Source: an uncultured Ruminococcus sp. (GTDB lineage Bacteria; Bacillota; Clostridia; Oscillospirales; Acutalibacteraceae). Taken from it: a stretch of DNA of 64,000 nt. This document shows, piece by piece, positions 7,612-17,336 of this stretch. The stretch spans positions 25,412 to 89,411 of the forward strand of contig CACXBF010000003.1 in the NCBI GenBank assembly GCA_902765855.1, given 5' to 3'. The position numbers were made by a program, and so were the translations under genes. How positions within the stretch are numbered: the stretch's first letter is position 1; each line of letters begins with the position of its first letter. The notes under the pieces were generated by a model. It saw nothing but the letters and a program-made list of their open reading frames with translations, did no database searches and had not been told where the DNA came from.

Positions 7612-10242
7612 ATGGAATGGACAGGACTTAATGAATTAAGAGAAAAATATTTGTCTTTCTTTGAATCAAAGGGACATCTTCGCTTGCCGAGCTTCCCATT
7701 GGTTCCTAAGGACGATAAGAGCCTTTTGCTGATTAACTCAGGTATGGCTCCTATGAAAAAGTATTTTACAGGCGAGGTTACTCCGCCAAGAAAGCGTGTA
7801 ACTACTTGCCAAAAATGTATTCGTACGCCTGATATTGAGCGTGTCGGCATTACTGCAAGACACGGCACATATTTTGAAATGCTTGGTAACTTTTCATTCG
7901 GAGATTATTTCAAGCACGAGGCAACAGCTTGGAGCTGGGAATTCTGCACAAAGGTTCTTAAATTGCCGGAAGATAAAATCTGGGTTTCTATCTATGAAAA
8001 AGATGATGAGGCTTTCGATATTTGGACAAAGGAAGTCGGCGTATCTCCTAAGAGAATAGTTCGTCTTGGTAAAGAGGATAACTTCTGGGAGCATGGTTCA
8101 GGTCCTTGCGGCCCTTGTTCAGAGCTTTATTTCGATAGAGGCGAAAAGTACGGTTGTGGAAAGCCTACCTGTGGAGTTGGTTGTGACTGTGACAGATATG
8201 TTGAATTCTGGAACAATGTTTTCACACAGTTCAACAATGACGGCAACGGCAACTATACACCACTTGAGCATCCAAACATTGATACAGGTATGGGACTTGA
8301 AAGACTTGCTTGCATTATGCAAGGAGTTGATAACTTGTTCCTTGTTGATACAGTTCAGAATATTATGAAACACGTTTCCGAAATTTCGGGCGTAAAATAT
8401 GGCGAAAGCGAAAAGACAGATGTTTCACTTCGTGTTGTAACTGACCATATCAGAAGTGTTACATTTATGATTGGTGACGGTGTTATGCCTTCAAATGAGG
8501 GCAGAGGCTATGTTCTCAGAAGACTTCTCAGAAGAGCAGCAAGACACGGAAGAATCCTTGGCGTAACAGAACCTTTCCTCTATAAGATTGTTGATACTGT
8601 TATCAAGGAAAATCCTGCATATCCTGAGCTTGAGGAGAAGCGTGAGATTATCACTAAGGTTGTTAAGATGGAGGAAGAAAATTTCTCTAAGACTCTTTCT
8701 CTTGGCTTTGAACTTCTAAATAAGGTCATTGATGATTCAGACTTCCAGACAATTTCAGGCGATGACGCATTTAAACTTAACGATACCTTTGGTTTGCCAC
8801 TCGATTTGATTAAGGAAATTGCAAAAGAGCGTAATTTCAAGGTTGATGAGGAAGGCTTCCATCAACTTCTTGCAGAGCAGAAAAAGCGTGCAAAGGAAGC
8901 AAGAAGCAAGGCTGATTCAGAGGCTTGGCTCAGTGATAATGCAGACCTCAGTGATGTTGCAAAGACAGAGTTCCTCGGTTATACTCAGCTTTCTAATGAC
9001 GCTAAGGTTCTTGCAATCATCAAGAATGGCGAAAGAGTAAAATTTTCCGGCGCAGATGATAAGGTTGTAATAGTTCTTGATAAGACTTCTTTCTATGCAG
9101 AAAGCGGCGGTCAGACAGGTGATATCGGTGTTCTTAAAACTTCTAATGGTGAAATCGAAGTTGAAGATACAGCTAAAAACAACAACGGAATATTCATGCA
9201 CCATTGCGTAGTTAAGAGCGGTGTTATTTCTGAAGGCGATACAGTTACTGCTGAGGTCGATAAGGAAACAAGAAATTCCACTATGAGAAATCACACTGCT
9301 GCTCATATTCTCCAAGCAAGCCTCAGAAAACTTCTCGGCAACCATGTTGAACAAGCTGGTCAGCTTGTTTCTGCTGATAGAATGCGTTTCGACTTTACTC
9401 ATTTCTCAGCTCTTACTGACGAAGAACTTCATCAGATTGAAAATATGGTAAATGATGTAATCTTTGACGCTATTGATGTCGATTGCAGAGAAATGCCTAT
9501 TGAAGAGGCTAAGAAGCTCGGTGCTATGGCATTGTTCGGTGAGAAATACGGCGATGTAGTTCGTGTTGTTTCTATCGGAGATTATTCAAGAGAATTTTGC
9601 GGCGGTACTCATGTTGATAATACTTCAAAAATCGGTATGTTTAAGATTATAAGCGAAAGCTCTGTTGCAGCTGGTGTAAGAAGAATAGAAGCTGTTACAG
9701 GTCGTGGTGTTCTCAATGCACTTAATCATATCTCAGATATGGTTAAGCAAGGTGCTGCTATCCTCAAGGTTAATAACATCAATGACTTTGTTGATGTTTG
9801 TGAGCATATCGCAAATGATATTAAGGAGAAAGAACATTCTATTAGTAAGCTCAATAACTCTATTGCAGCATTTAAGCTTGATTCACTCTTTGCAAATTCT
9901 GAACTCAAGAAAGATGTAAGAATTATTTCAGCAGCATTTACATCTACAAATTCAGAAATGCTCAAGAATATGTGTGACAGAGTTCTTAGTTCAGCAGATA
10001 AGTGCGTTGCAGTTCTATTCGGTATTGACGGCGAAAAGGCAACTATCGCTGTTGCTTGCGGTAAGGAAGCTGTTAAGAAGGGTGCTCACGCTGGAAAGAT
10101 AGTCAAAGAAGTCGCTGCTATTGTAGGTGGAAAAGGCGGCGGTAAGCCGGAAAGAGCTATGGCTGGCGTAAAAGATTTGACTAAGATTGATGAAGCACTT
10201 ATGCAGGTTGAAAATATAGTTTTGCCAATGATAAAGGAATAG
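7612..10242 (+). CDS. alaS: alanyl-tRNA synthetase
   Basis: This class II aminoacyl-tRNA synthetase charges tRNA-Ala. The 876-residue chain is full length: catalytic core at the N-terminus (LREKYLSFFESKGH, then FTGEVTPPRKRVTTCQKC), editing domain with HTAAHIL and CGGTHV zinc-ligand motifs, and a C-terminal DHHA1/C-Ala region with GGKGGGKPERAMAG. A GTG at 7603 lies inside the ribosome-binding site AAGGTGA, so the ATG at 7612 is the true start. It has its own consensus promoter and is followed by a GC-rich hairpin terminator within a repeat copy. Confidence 0.97.
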   Translation: MEWTGLNELREKYLSFFESKGHLRLPSFPLVPKDDKSLLLINSGMAPMKKYFTGEVTPPRKRVTTCQKCIRTPDIERVGITARHGTYFEMLGNFSFGDYFKHEATAWSWEFCTKVLKLPEDKIWVSIYEKDDEAFDIWTKEVGVSPKRIVRLGKEDNFWEHGSGPCGPCSELYFDRGEKYGCGKPTCGVGCDCDRYVEFWNNVFTQFNNDGNGNYTPLEHPNIDTGMGLERLACIMQGVDNLFLVDTVQNIMKHVSEISGVKYGESEKTDVSLRVVTDHIRSVTFMIGDGVMPSNEGRGYVLRRLLRRAARHGRILGVTEPFLYKIVDTVIKENPAYPELEEKREIITKVVKMEEENFSKTLSLGFELLNKVIDDSDFQTISGDDAFKLNDTFGLPLDLIKEIAKERNFKVDEEGFHQLLAEQKKRAKEARSKADSEAWLSDNADLSDVAKTEFLGYTQLSNDAKVLAIIKNGERVKFSGADDKVVIVLDKTSFYAESGGQTGDIGVLKTSNGEIEVEDTAKNNNGIFMHHCVVKSGVISEGDTVTAEVDKETRNSTMRNHTAAHILQASLRKLLGNHVEQAGQLVSADRMRFDFTHFSALTDEELHQIENMVNDVIFDAIDVDCREMPIEEAKKLGAMALFGEKYGDVVRVVSIGDYSREFCGGTHVDNTSKIGMFKIISESSVAAGVRRIEAVTGRGVLNALNHISDMVKQGAAILKVNNINDFVDVCEHIANDIKEKEHSISKLNNSIAAFKLDSLFANSELKKDVRIISAAFTSTNSEMLKNMCDRVLSSADKCVAVLFGIDGEKATIAVACGKEAVKKGAHAGKIVKEVAAIVGGKGGGKPERAMAGVKDLTKIDEALMQVENIVLPMIKE

Positions 10243-10283
10243 AATTCTATAATTAGCTAAATTACTTCTCTAAGAAAATTAAA

Positions 10284-10560
10284 ATTTAGGTCAAGCCTTT
10301 TTAAAGGCTTGCATGGTCGAGGGACGGAGTCCCTCGTAGGTTTTAAGGGCGAAGCCCTTAACCATTCTTTGCTCTTGAGCGACGGACTTTGTCCGTCGCT
10401 TTATTTTTTGTCGATAGTTCATTGGAAATTTTTTTATCTGCGTTAATAAAATTTCCTTGCATATGTCGAGGTTTTGCTTGCAAAACCGATTCTGCGTCTT
10501 GTCCGGTGTGGTCACGCATTGCGTCTTTGGAACGGCGGCTTGCCGCCGATTTGTTGGAAA
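10284..10560. repeat. dispersed modular repeat, copy C (includes alaS terminator)
   Basis: A chain of short perfect palindromes: GCCTTTTTAAAGGC, CGAGGGACGGAGTCCCTCG (10318-10336), AAGGGCGAAGCCCTT (10345-10359), AGCGACGGAC-TTT-GTCCGTCGCT followed by TTATTTTTT (10378-10410), which is a good terminator for alaS, and GGCGGCTTGCCGCC near 10530. The stretch around 10464-10505 is the reverse complement of part of copy F near 36400-36436. Apart from this, the 390-base gap before spoIVB holds nothing recognisable. Confidence 0.75.
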
Positions 10561-10634
10561 GTTTGTAGCTTAGCATTTTCCTTAGTTATTTTATTCGTAG
10601 TCGGAAAAGCTATTCTTAAAGGGAGGTGAAGTAA

Positions 10635-11867
10635 TTGAAAAAATTTTTTAAAATGCTTTCATATATATGTTCAATTATTTCAATGATGATTTTTTATATT
10701 GTAGGCTATGAATCAGTATCGGCACAATCTTCATTTACTGTTTCGGAAAATAAAAGTCAGATAAGTTTACCTTATCCGCTTTGTGTTTCGGCCGATGCAG
10801 ATAGCTTTATTTCGGCAAGTACAAAAAGTGGTTCCACAAAAGTGGGAAGTGGAGAACTTAAGCTATTTAACAGTATTCCCATAAAAAAGATTGATATTAA
10901 AATAAGTGACGAAAAAACTGTTGTTCCTTGCGGAACACCTTTCGGAGTAAAACTCTATACTCGTGGAGTTATAGTTATAAATATGGAAGATATTATCGTA
11001 GACGGTAAGTATCTTAATCCGGCAAAGGACGCCGGATTACAAGTGGGTGATATTATTTTATCCGCCGATGGAACAGAAACTGACACTAATGAACAACTTT
11101 CTGAGATAGTTTCAAAGTCAAAGGGGAAATCTATAAAGTTGAAAGTTCGCAGGGATAATGTTATTTTTACAACTAAACTTTTGCCTGCTTTATGTGGAAC
11201 GGCTCAATATAAAATAGGGGTATGGGTGCGTGACAGCTCCGCCGGTATCGGTACTATGACCTTTTATGATAACGATACAGGGTGTTTTGCGGGGCTTGGA
11301 CATGGAATATGCGATAGCGAAGCAGGAACTATTTTGCCTTTATTAAGCGGTGATATTGTTACAGCGGAAATTAACGGTCTTACAAAAAGTACCACTGGTT
11401 CGGCAGGTTCTTTAAGAGGATATTTTGCCGATGATAATGCTATCGGAACAATTCTTACAAATTCAGAGAGGGGCGTTTTTGGTAAGGCAGAAAAAGCACC
11501 GATTGATAATTCAGAAATTCCTATTGCTTGGAAGCAAAATGTTCATACAGGCGAGGCAAAGGTGCTTTCTACAATAGATGGCAGTGAACCGAAGTATTAC
11601 AATATTTGGATTGAGAATGTCAGCAGAAATGATAGTCAGGAAACGAAAAATATGGTAATTCATGTTACAGATGAGGAACTTCTTGATACTGCAGGAGGAA
11701 TTGTTCAGGGTATGAGCGGAAGTCCGATTATTCAAGATGGTAAGCTGATAGGAGCTGTTACCCATGTTTTTGTCAATGACCCGACAAGAGGCTATGCGAT
11801 TTTTGCGGAGAATATGTATGAAAGTGTCAACGAAATTGCACAAAACGATATAGAAAATATTGCCTAA
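10635..11867 (+). CDS. spoIVB: SpoIVB peptidase (sporulation checkpoint protease)
   Basis: SpoIVB is made in the forespore, secreted into the intermembrane space, and triggers pro-sigma-K processing by cleaving SpoIVFA. The 410-residue protein has an N-terminal membrane/signal segment (residues 5-27), a PDZ domain (about 118-175, with AGLQVGDIILSADG), and an S55 serine peptidase domain with the expected catalytic His (H223 in GLGHGIC) and Ser (S363 in GMSGSPI). The start is TTG with an excellent GGGAGGTGA. Its position before spo0A is the conserved arrangement in spore formers. With bofA at 27.7 kb this indicates a working sigma-K checkpoint. Confidence 0.95.
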   Translation: MKKFFKMLSYICSIISMMIFYIVGYESVSAQSSFTVSENKSQISLPYPLCVSADADSFISASTKSGSTKVGSGELKLFNSIPIKKIDIKISDEKTVVPCGTPFGVKLYTRGVIVINMEDIIVDGKYLNPAKDAGLQVGDIILSADGTETDTNEQLSEIVSKSKGKSIKLKVRRDNVIFTTKLLPALCGTAQYKIGVWVRDSSAGIGTMTFYDNDTGCFAGLGHGICDSEAGTILPLLSGDIVTAEINGLTKSTTGSAGSLRGYFADDNAIGTILTNSERGVFGKAEKAPIDNSEIPIAWKQNVHTGEAKVLSTIDGSEPKYYNIWIENVSRNDSQETKNMVIHVTDEELLDTAGGIVQGMSGSPIIQDGKLIGAVTHVFVNDPTRGYAIFAENMYESVNEIAQNDIENIA

Positions 11868-11984
11868 TTTTATGCAAGCAACCATATTTCCATTTTTTTC
11901 CAATTTTTTGACGATAAACTATTGCTATTTTTTCCAGTTTATGGTAATATTCAATCATCAAATAAATCAATCGGGGGAATGGTC

Positions 11985-12773
11985 ATGGAAAATACAATTA
12001 AAATGCTTATTGCGGAGGATTCCGCAGAATTTGCTGATGTAGGAACAACAGTTTATGCAGAATTTGGTGTATCACCAAGTTTTTGCGAAAAAGACGGAAC
12101 AGCTCTTCTTGAAGAAATTCATAAACAATCACCTGATGTTGTCGTTATGGATATGTTTATGAAAAATATTGACGCTGTCGGAGTTATGAAGAATGCAAGA
12201 AGAAATTCAAAGGGTAAGGAGATTATTTATATCACACTCTCAAATTTCGATAGTTCAATGCTTGAAAGAGAGGCACTCGGAGCAGGAGCAGCTTATTATG
12301 TAATCAAGCCTTTCAAAACAGCAGATTTGCTTGAGAGAATAAGTGACTTTATTCGAGGAAATTCTTCAAGGACAAGCGGTGCTATAAAAAGCTCCGATAG
12401 CGAATTGCAGATTCAGGTTACAGAGATTCTACACCAGATAGGAGTTCCTGCACATATTAAGGGTTATCAGTATCTTAGAGATTCGATTATTATGTCGATA
12501 GAACACCCTGAGATAATAAACGCAGTAACAAAGCAGCTTTACCCAAGTGTTGCAAAGAAATATGAAACTACTTCATCAAGAGTAGAAAGAGCAATACGAC
12601 ACGCAATAGAGGTTGCATGGGATAGAGGCGATGTAGATGTATTAAATTCTTACTTCGGATATACAATTCACAACGGCAGAGGAAAGCCAACAAACAGCGA
12701 ATTTGTGGCAATGATTTCTGACAGATTGAGATTGCATATGAAGCAAGTGCCAAATCGTGGCGATGTGGCTTGA
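11985..12773 (+). CDS. spo0A: sporulation master regulator Spo0A
   Basis: This 262-residue response regulator has a receiver domain (residues 5-120) with the acidic pair E11/D12, phosphoacceptor D56 (VVVMDMFM) and the conserved lysine in YVIKPFKT. The Spo0A_C DNA-binding domain (about 150-262) contains SSRVERAIRHAIEVAWDRG and the GKPTNSEFVAMISDRLRL tail. The frame opens earlier, but GGGGGA lies 6 bases before the ATG at 11985, giving the standard N-terminus MENTIKMLIAEDS. Spo0A-P binds 0A boxes and starts sporulation. It is probably transcribed from its own promoter in the 117-base gap after spoIVB, although readthrough is possible. Confidence 0.97.
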   Translation: MENTIKMLIAEDSAEFADVGTTVYAEFGVSPSFCEKDGTALLEEIHKQSPDVVVMDMFMKNIDAVGVMKNARRNSKGKEIIYITLSNFDSSMLEREALGAGAAYYVIKPFKTADLLERISDFIRGNSSRTSGAIKSSDSELQIQVTEILHQIGVPAHIKGYQYLRDSIIMSIEHPEIINAVTKQLYPSVAKKYETTSSRVERAIRHAIEVAWDRGDVDVLNSYFGYTIHNGRGKPTNSEFVAMISDRLRLHMKQVPNRGDVA

Positions 12774-13095
12774 TTTTCTGATATTCGTATAAAATTAATC
12801 AATGCTGATAAGATTTTGGTATATAATAAAGCTCATTGATGTTTTAAACTATTTAAAAATTCACACAATATAATTTGCTTACAAGATTTTCATATACAGT
12901 TCGACATTATAAATCCTCTCAGAATAAGCGCAGTTCGTTTTTGAACTGCGCTTATTTGTCGCTTTCCGCAATATTTGACAAAATGAATGATTGGTATTAT
13001 TATATAAACAACAGGCAGCACCATAATTCTATATGGTATTGCCTGTTTAAATCTACATAAAAAATCCGGCAATTACGCCATAGGAGGTTTTTATA
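12774..13095. other. spo0A-htpG gap with two hairpins
   Basis: There is no gene here. The gap has a perfect 14-base stem (12923-12936 with 12943-12956) and a second imperfect stem just before htpG (13009-13048, two mismatches in 16 pairs). Neither is followed by a long T run. Confidence 0.5.
12923..12960 (+). terminator. probable terminator hairpin downstream of spo0A
   Basis: The perfect stem AATAAGCGCAGTTC / GAACTGCGCTTATT has a 6-base loop and is followed by TGTCGCTTT, a weak T tract. It is 150 bases after the spo0A stop, so the spo0A mRNA would carry a long 3' end. Confidence 0.5.
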
Positions 13096-14934
13096 ATGCA
13101 AAAAGAAGGACAAATTAAGGTAAGCTCGGAAAATATTTTTCCGATAATTAAGAAATGGCTCTATTCTGACAAGGATATTTTCCTCAGAGAAATTGTTGCA
13201 AACGCTTGCGATGCTATTAAAAAATATCAAAGTCTTTGTAGTATTGGTGAGGCTGAAAATGACGGTATTAAGCCAAGGATTGAAGTTATCGCTGATAAGA
13301 ACGCAAAAACCCTTACTGTTACAGATAACGGTATTGGTATGACTGCTGATGAGGTTGAAAAATATATTACTCAAATTGCTTTTTCCGGTGCGGAAGAATT
13401 TATAGAGAAATATAAAGATAAATCCGATGACAACGCAGGTATTATCGGTCACTTTGGACTTGGTTTCTACTCATCTTATATGGTTTCTGAAAGCGTTGAA
13501 ATTGAAACACTTTCGTATCAGCCAAATTCACAGCCTGTACACTGGGTAAGTGATGGAAGTACAACTTATGAAATTACAGATGGTACTCGCACACAGCACG
13601 GTACATCTATCATTATGCACATAACTGAGGACGAGGAAGAATTTCTTGACAAGGATAAGCTTCGTGATTTACTCCTTAAATACTGCCATTTTATGCCTTA
13701 TGAGATTTATCTCAATCCTGCTGAAGAAGAGGCTGTTGTAACAAAAGACGCAGACGGAAACGAGATTAAGCACGACGCAAAGCCTGTTAATAATACAACT
13801 CCACTTTGGCTTAAAGCTCCAAGAGATTGCACAGATGAAGAATATAAGGAATTTTATGTAGAGGCTTTCCACGACTTTAATGAGCCACTTTTCTGGATTC
13901 ACCTCAATGTTGACTATCCTTTCAACTTAAAGGGTATTCTTTATTTCCCTAAGCAGACAGATAAGCTTCAGGTTATGCCTGGTGAAATTAAGCTTTATTC
14001 AAATCAGGTTTATATCGCAGATAACATCAAAGAGGTTGTCCCTGAGTTCCTTATGCTCTTAAAGGGTGTAATTGATTGTCCTGATATTCCGCTTAATGTT
14101 TCAAGAAGCTTCTTGCAGAATGATGGCGAAGTCGCTAAGATTTCAAAGCATATCACAAAGAAGGTTGCAGATAAGCTTTCTTCAATGTTTAAGAACGACA
14201 GAGAAACCTATGAAAAATATTGGGACGATATTGCTCCATTTATTAAATTCGGTTGCATTAAGGACGAGAAGTTCTATGACAGAGTTAAGGATATAATTCT
14301 CTTTAAGACTATCTCAGGCGAATATAAAACTTTCGCAGATTGTCCAAAACAGGGCGACAAGATTTTCTATGTCACAGATGAAAGTGTTCAGGCACAGTAT
14401 ATTGATATGTTTAAGGCTAATGGACTTGACGCGGTTCTTCTTACACATACTATTGATACACATTTCATAAGCTTCCTTGAATATAAGGAAACCGGCACAA
14501 AACTTGTAAGAATAGATTCAGAGCTTGGCGATGCACTTAAATCTGATGAGGTTACTGATGATGCAAGTAACGAAAAGCTAAAGGAAATCTTTAAGACTGC
14601 ACTCGGCGACGATAAGCTTGAAATTCAGACAGAAAGTCTTAAAGCTAAGGGAACTCCCGCAATTCTTCTTCAAAATGAGTATATGAGAAGAATGAATGAT
14701 ATGAATACGCTTTATGGCGGAATTTTCGGGGGTTCACCTGAGGCTAAGGAAACACTTGTTATTAATACAACAAATGATATTATCAAGACACTTCCGACAT
14801 TAAGCGAAGAAAATCGCAAGCTTGTTTGTAAGCATATTCTTGACCTTGCTACTATCAGCCAGAGAAAGCTCACTGCTGATGAACTCAAGGACTTTGTAGC
14901 AAGAAGTGTTGAAATTCTTGGCATAATTAAATAA
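13096..14934 (+). CDS. htpG: chaperone HtpG (Hsp90)
   Basis: This bacterial Hsp90 is an ATP-dependent dimeric chaperone in the cytosol. Its 612 residues are full length for the family. The GHKL ATPase domain is at residues 1-220 with LREIVANACDAIKK, TDNGIGMTADEV and IGHFGLGFYSSYMV; the middle domain contains NVSRSFLQND with the arginine that contacts ATP; the C-terminal dimerisation domain ends LGIIK. The start has ATAGGAGG upstream. No CIRCE element is visible; an imperfect hairpin at 13009-13048 in the leader might be regulatory. The gene is monocistronic, with a GC-rich terminator downstream. Confidence 0.95.
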   Translation: MQKEGQIKVSSENIFPIIKKWLYSDKDIFLREIVANACDAIKKYQSLCSIGEAENDGIKPRIEVIADKNAKTLTVTDNGIGMTADEVEKYITQIAFSGAEEFIEKYKDKSDDNAGIIGHFGLGFYSSYMVSESVEIETLSYQPNSQPVHWVSDGSTTYEITDGTRTQHGTSIIMHITEDEEEFLDKDKLRDLLLKYCHFMPYEIYLNPAEEEAVVTKDADGNEIKHDAKPVNNTTPLWLKAPRDCTDEEYKEFYVEAFHDFNEPLFWIHLNVDYPFNLKGILYFPKQTDKLQVMPGEIKLYSNQVYIADNIKEVVPEFLMLLKGVIDCPDIPLNVSRSFLQNDGEVAKISKHITKKVADKLSSMFKNDRETYEKYWDDIAPFIKFGCIKDEKFYDRVKDIILFKTISGEYKTFADCPKQGDKIFYVTDESVQAQYIDMFKANGLDAVLLTHTIDTHFISFLEYKETGTKLVRIDSELGDALKSDEVTDDASNEKLKEIFKTALGDDKLEIQTESLKAKGTPAILLQNEYMRRMNDMNTLYGGIFGGSPEAKETLVINTTNDIIKTLPTLSEENRKLVCKHILDLATISQRKLTADELKDFVARSVEILGIIK

Positions 14935-14942
14935 TTAGCTAA

Positions 14943-15262
14943 CAAACTTCCCTTAGACACTTAAAGGTTTCGCTCGAGCCTTTTCAAAGGCTCGCAGGGT
15001 TGAGGGACGGAGTCCCTCATGGGTTTTAAGGGCAACGCCCTTAACATTCTTTGCTCTTTTAGCGGCGGATTTTATCCGCCGCTTTTTCTTTTGTTAGTAA
15101 CATTAATAAAAAAGTGTCGGAAAAAGTCCGACACTTTAATAGATATTAAGAGCTTCGCCCTTAAAATCCACCAAAGGCTCTGCCGTAGGTGACTACCTTT
15201 GTAAACCGCAAGCTTTTGAAAAAGCTTGACCTAAACTTTAAGTGTTTAAAATAAGTGCGTTA
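14943..15262. repeat. dispersed modular repeat, copy D (double)
   Basis: The first part has AAAGGTTTCGCTCGAGCC-TTTTCAAAGGCTCG, TGAGGGACGGAGTCCCTCA, AAGGGCAACGCCCTT and AGCGGCGGAT-TTT-ATCCGCCGC plus T run (15061-15091, the likely htpG terminator). Next is a hairpin AAAGTGTCGGA/TCCGACACTTT (15111-15137). The last part (15155-15262) repeats the CAAAGGCTCTGCCGTAGGTGACTACC module and AAGCTTTTGAAAAAGCTTGACC. It fills the whole gap after htpG. Confidence 0.75.
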
Positions 15263-15324
15263 GATAATTGTAAATAAATGAATATATTTAAAAGTTTAGG
15301 CTCATAATAATCTTGGTGATTATT

Positions 15325-15711
15325 ATGAAAGAGCTTATAAAAGATGCAGAAGTTTTTGCGATCGGTGGTTTATCCTATGGTGCGATAGAAATTATGTGGC
15401 GACAGTATACACATTGGACAATGGTTATTACAGGAGGAGTATGTTTTTATACTTTATATAAATTGAGCAAAGGCAAAGAAAAAATGCCCCTCTGGAAAAA
15501 GTGCTTACTTGGAAGTGCTGTTATAACAACTGCAGAATTTCTCACAGGAATAATTGTAAATATGATATTCGATATGAAGGTATGGGATTATTCCGGATTG
15601 CCATTCAATCTTTTCGGTCAGATTTGTTTGCTTTATAGTGTTCTTTGGGCATTGCTTGCTATACCGATTGATGTTGTATGCAAAGCATTAAGAAAGCATT
15701 TAGAGGCATAA
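15325..15711 (+). CDS. small membrane protein, CmpB-like (putative ABC-transporter type IV family)
   Basis: The protein has about 128 residues and four hydrophobic segments. The C-terminal part with KVWDYSGLPFNLFGQICLLY resembles the 'putative ABC-transporter type IV' (CmpB-like) membrane family, whose function is unknown despite the name. TTG and GTG codons lie a few bases upstream, and the start choice is uncertain; the ATG at 15325 is preceded by GGTGAT. The gene is monocistronic and shares a bidirectional terminator with the convergent C39 lipoprotein gene. Confidence 0.75.
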   Translation: MKELIKDAEVFAIGGLSYGAIEIMWRQYTHWTMVITGGVCFYTLYKLSKGKEKMPLWKKCLLGSAVITTAEFLTGIIVNMIFDMKVWDYSGLPFNLFGQICLLYSVLWALLAIPIDVVCKALRKHLEA

Positions 15712-15746
15712 GAATTATATCTAAAAAATACTATATCTTTTAAAAA

Positions 15747-15789
15747 TAAAAATGGCAGAACTTCAAATTGAAATTCTGTCATTTTTTCT
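15747..15789. terminator. bidirectional terminator
   Basis: AAAAATGGCAGAA and TTCTGTCATTTTTT form a stem of about 13 pairs with T runs on both strands, between convergent genes. Confidence 0.85.
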
Positions 15790-15792
15790 TTG

Positions 15793-16611
15793 CTATTGAG
15801 CTTCGGAAGAAGTATCTTTATCAAAAAGTGCAACAGCTTTATTTCCCCGAGATGCAAGAACTTTTTCAAATTGTGTCTTGCTATATTCTACATCACCAAG
15901 AATAGGGTCTGCTATTTTTACTGTTTTTTCGGTATATCCCATAAGCACACTGCAATGGTCATTCTGACTCCATTCTAAGTGTTTGCCGCTTTCTGTGTAC
16001 CAATCTTCAGTTTCCCACCTGTCTGCCATTTCTATTGTTGTCCAAACAACAATAGGTTTATCTTGAGAAACATATTTATATAATTCTGAAAAATCACAGC
16101 CACTTAAATCTTTAGCCACATATTTGGCATTTTTATCTGATAGGAATTTGTTTGCTGCGGTTACTATTGCACCTGTTCCACAAACATAGCCATATACGCT
16201 CGTTGGGTCGCCTAAAAAATAATTATCTGAATCAGGTCCCATAAGCTTATTATTTTCATAGTAGGTAGAATATTCGGTCGTTGGAAGATATTCTGTTGCA
16301 AGCTCAACCTTATCAGGATTAAGACCGTAATAGTTCAGCACCATAGTAAGCGCTGTAATTTCACAACCCGTTGGAAGCTCAGGAAGCTGATCGATAACTT
16401 CAAAATCCTTTATAGTATGAGAAACCGGAATTGAATTTTTGTCATTTTTTGATACTTCTGTAGTGGCTTGAGGTTTACTCGCCGGAGATTTAGAAGCGAT
16501 AGTTTGTTTAGGTTTTTCAGATGAAGTTGTTTGTTGATTTGATGTTTGTTTTGCGGAACAGCCTGAAAGAATAGTGGTTGATAATAAGATAAGAATAATT
16601 AATTTTTTCAT
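15793..16611 (-). CDS. C39-family peptidase lipoprotein
   Basis: This 272-residue exported lipoprotein has a signal peptide ending in the lipobox LSGC (Cys18) and a Ser/Thr/Lys-rich linker (about 20-65). The C39_2 peptidase-like domain has its catalytic Cys in LPTGCEITAL (near residue 83) and His in NDHCSVLMGY (near 219). C39_2 proteins are predicted cysteine peptidases at the cell surface; this one is not a bacteriocin-exporter domain because no ABC parts are present. The start follows TAAGGAATC. It stands alone. The substrate is unknown. Confidence 0.85.
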   Translation of the reverse strand: MKKLIILILLSTTILSGCSAKQTSNQQTTSSEKPKQTIASKSPASKPQATTEVSKNDKNSIPVSHTIKDFEVIDQLPELPTGCEITALTMVLNYYGLNPDKVELATEYLPTTEYSTYYENNKLMGPDSDNYFLGDPTSVYGYVCGTGAIVTAANKFLSDKNAKYVAKDLSGCDFSELYKYVSQDKPIVVWTTIEMADRWETEDWYTESGKHLEWSQNDHCSVLMGYTEKTVKIADPILGDVEYSKTQFEKVLASRGNKAVALFDKDTSSEAQ

Positions 16612-17336
16612 ATTGATTCCTTACTTTAATAAAAATTTTAATTAGATTATACTCTAATTTTAAGAAATATCAATCTTAGTTTATACATATAAATGTCAAA
16701 AAAATGTAAAAATATATACAATGAAAATTTAATCGTTATTTATGTATAAATTTGCATTTATACATAATGTTAATTTTGGTTGAAATTTGTTTGAATATAA
16801 AAGACAAAAAATTATAAAATATGTTATGAAATTAAATTTTAAGAAGTTATAATTTTAAAATATTATATTATGAAGAAATATGTATAATTTTTTATGAACA
16901 AACTTTTACAATAGTGTAAAAATAAATAAGTTTTTTAAAGGTGAAAATAAAAAAATTATGCTCTTGAAAAACATTGATAAAAATTTATCAAAGAATTATA
17001 AATAAATTTCATATTGTATATATAGTGGTAAAAGCATAACCTGAAACATCATATTGTGCTTTTTAGCTTTTAAATTATAATTGTGTTATATACAGTAACT
17101 ATAATATAGTTTTTTCTTTTTCCAAAAAAATTATGCTTAAATTTTACCTAAAATATCGTTAAAAAACTTGCACTATAAATTGTAGTGTGTTATAATAGCT
17201 TACACAACTCAAAGACGCTTTAACTGATTTTTTTCGATAAATTTCTTCGCAGGAATTTTATATCTAAAAAAATTTCGTTAAACGCTTTACTAAAATTTTA
17301 CCGGTTGTAGATTGGTATATAGGAAGGGGATTCTCG
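16612..17336. other. long AT-rich gap upstream of pflB
   Basis: This 725-base stretch is very AT-rich with no credible open reading frame or RNA gene. It carries the pflB promoter (17168-17196) and a 140-base leader before the pflB ribosome-binding site. I looked for Rex or cre operators and found no convincing match. Confidence 0.6.
17168..17196 (+). promoter_or_regulatory. sigma-A promoter of pflB
   Basis: TTGCAC (17168-17173) and consensus TATAAT (17191-17196) are separated by 17 bases, with a long 5' leader of about 140 bases. Confidence 0.75.

Noticed and set aside
10575-10634. Sigma-F or sigma-G promoter of spoIVB
   Set aside because: Only partial -35/-10 matches were seen with poor spacing, not enough to call.
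16612-17336. Rex, cre or FNR-type operator upstream of pflB
   Set aside because: AT-rich sequence gives many weak partial matches but none with both half-sites at correct spacing.
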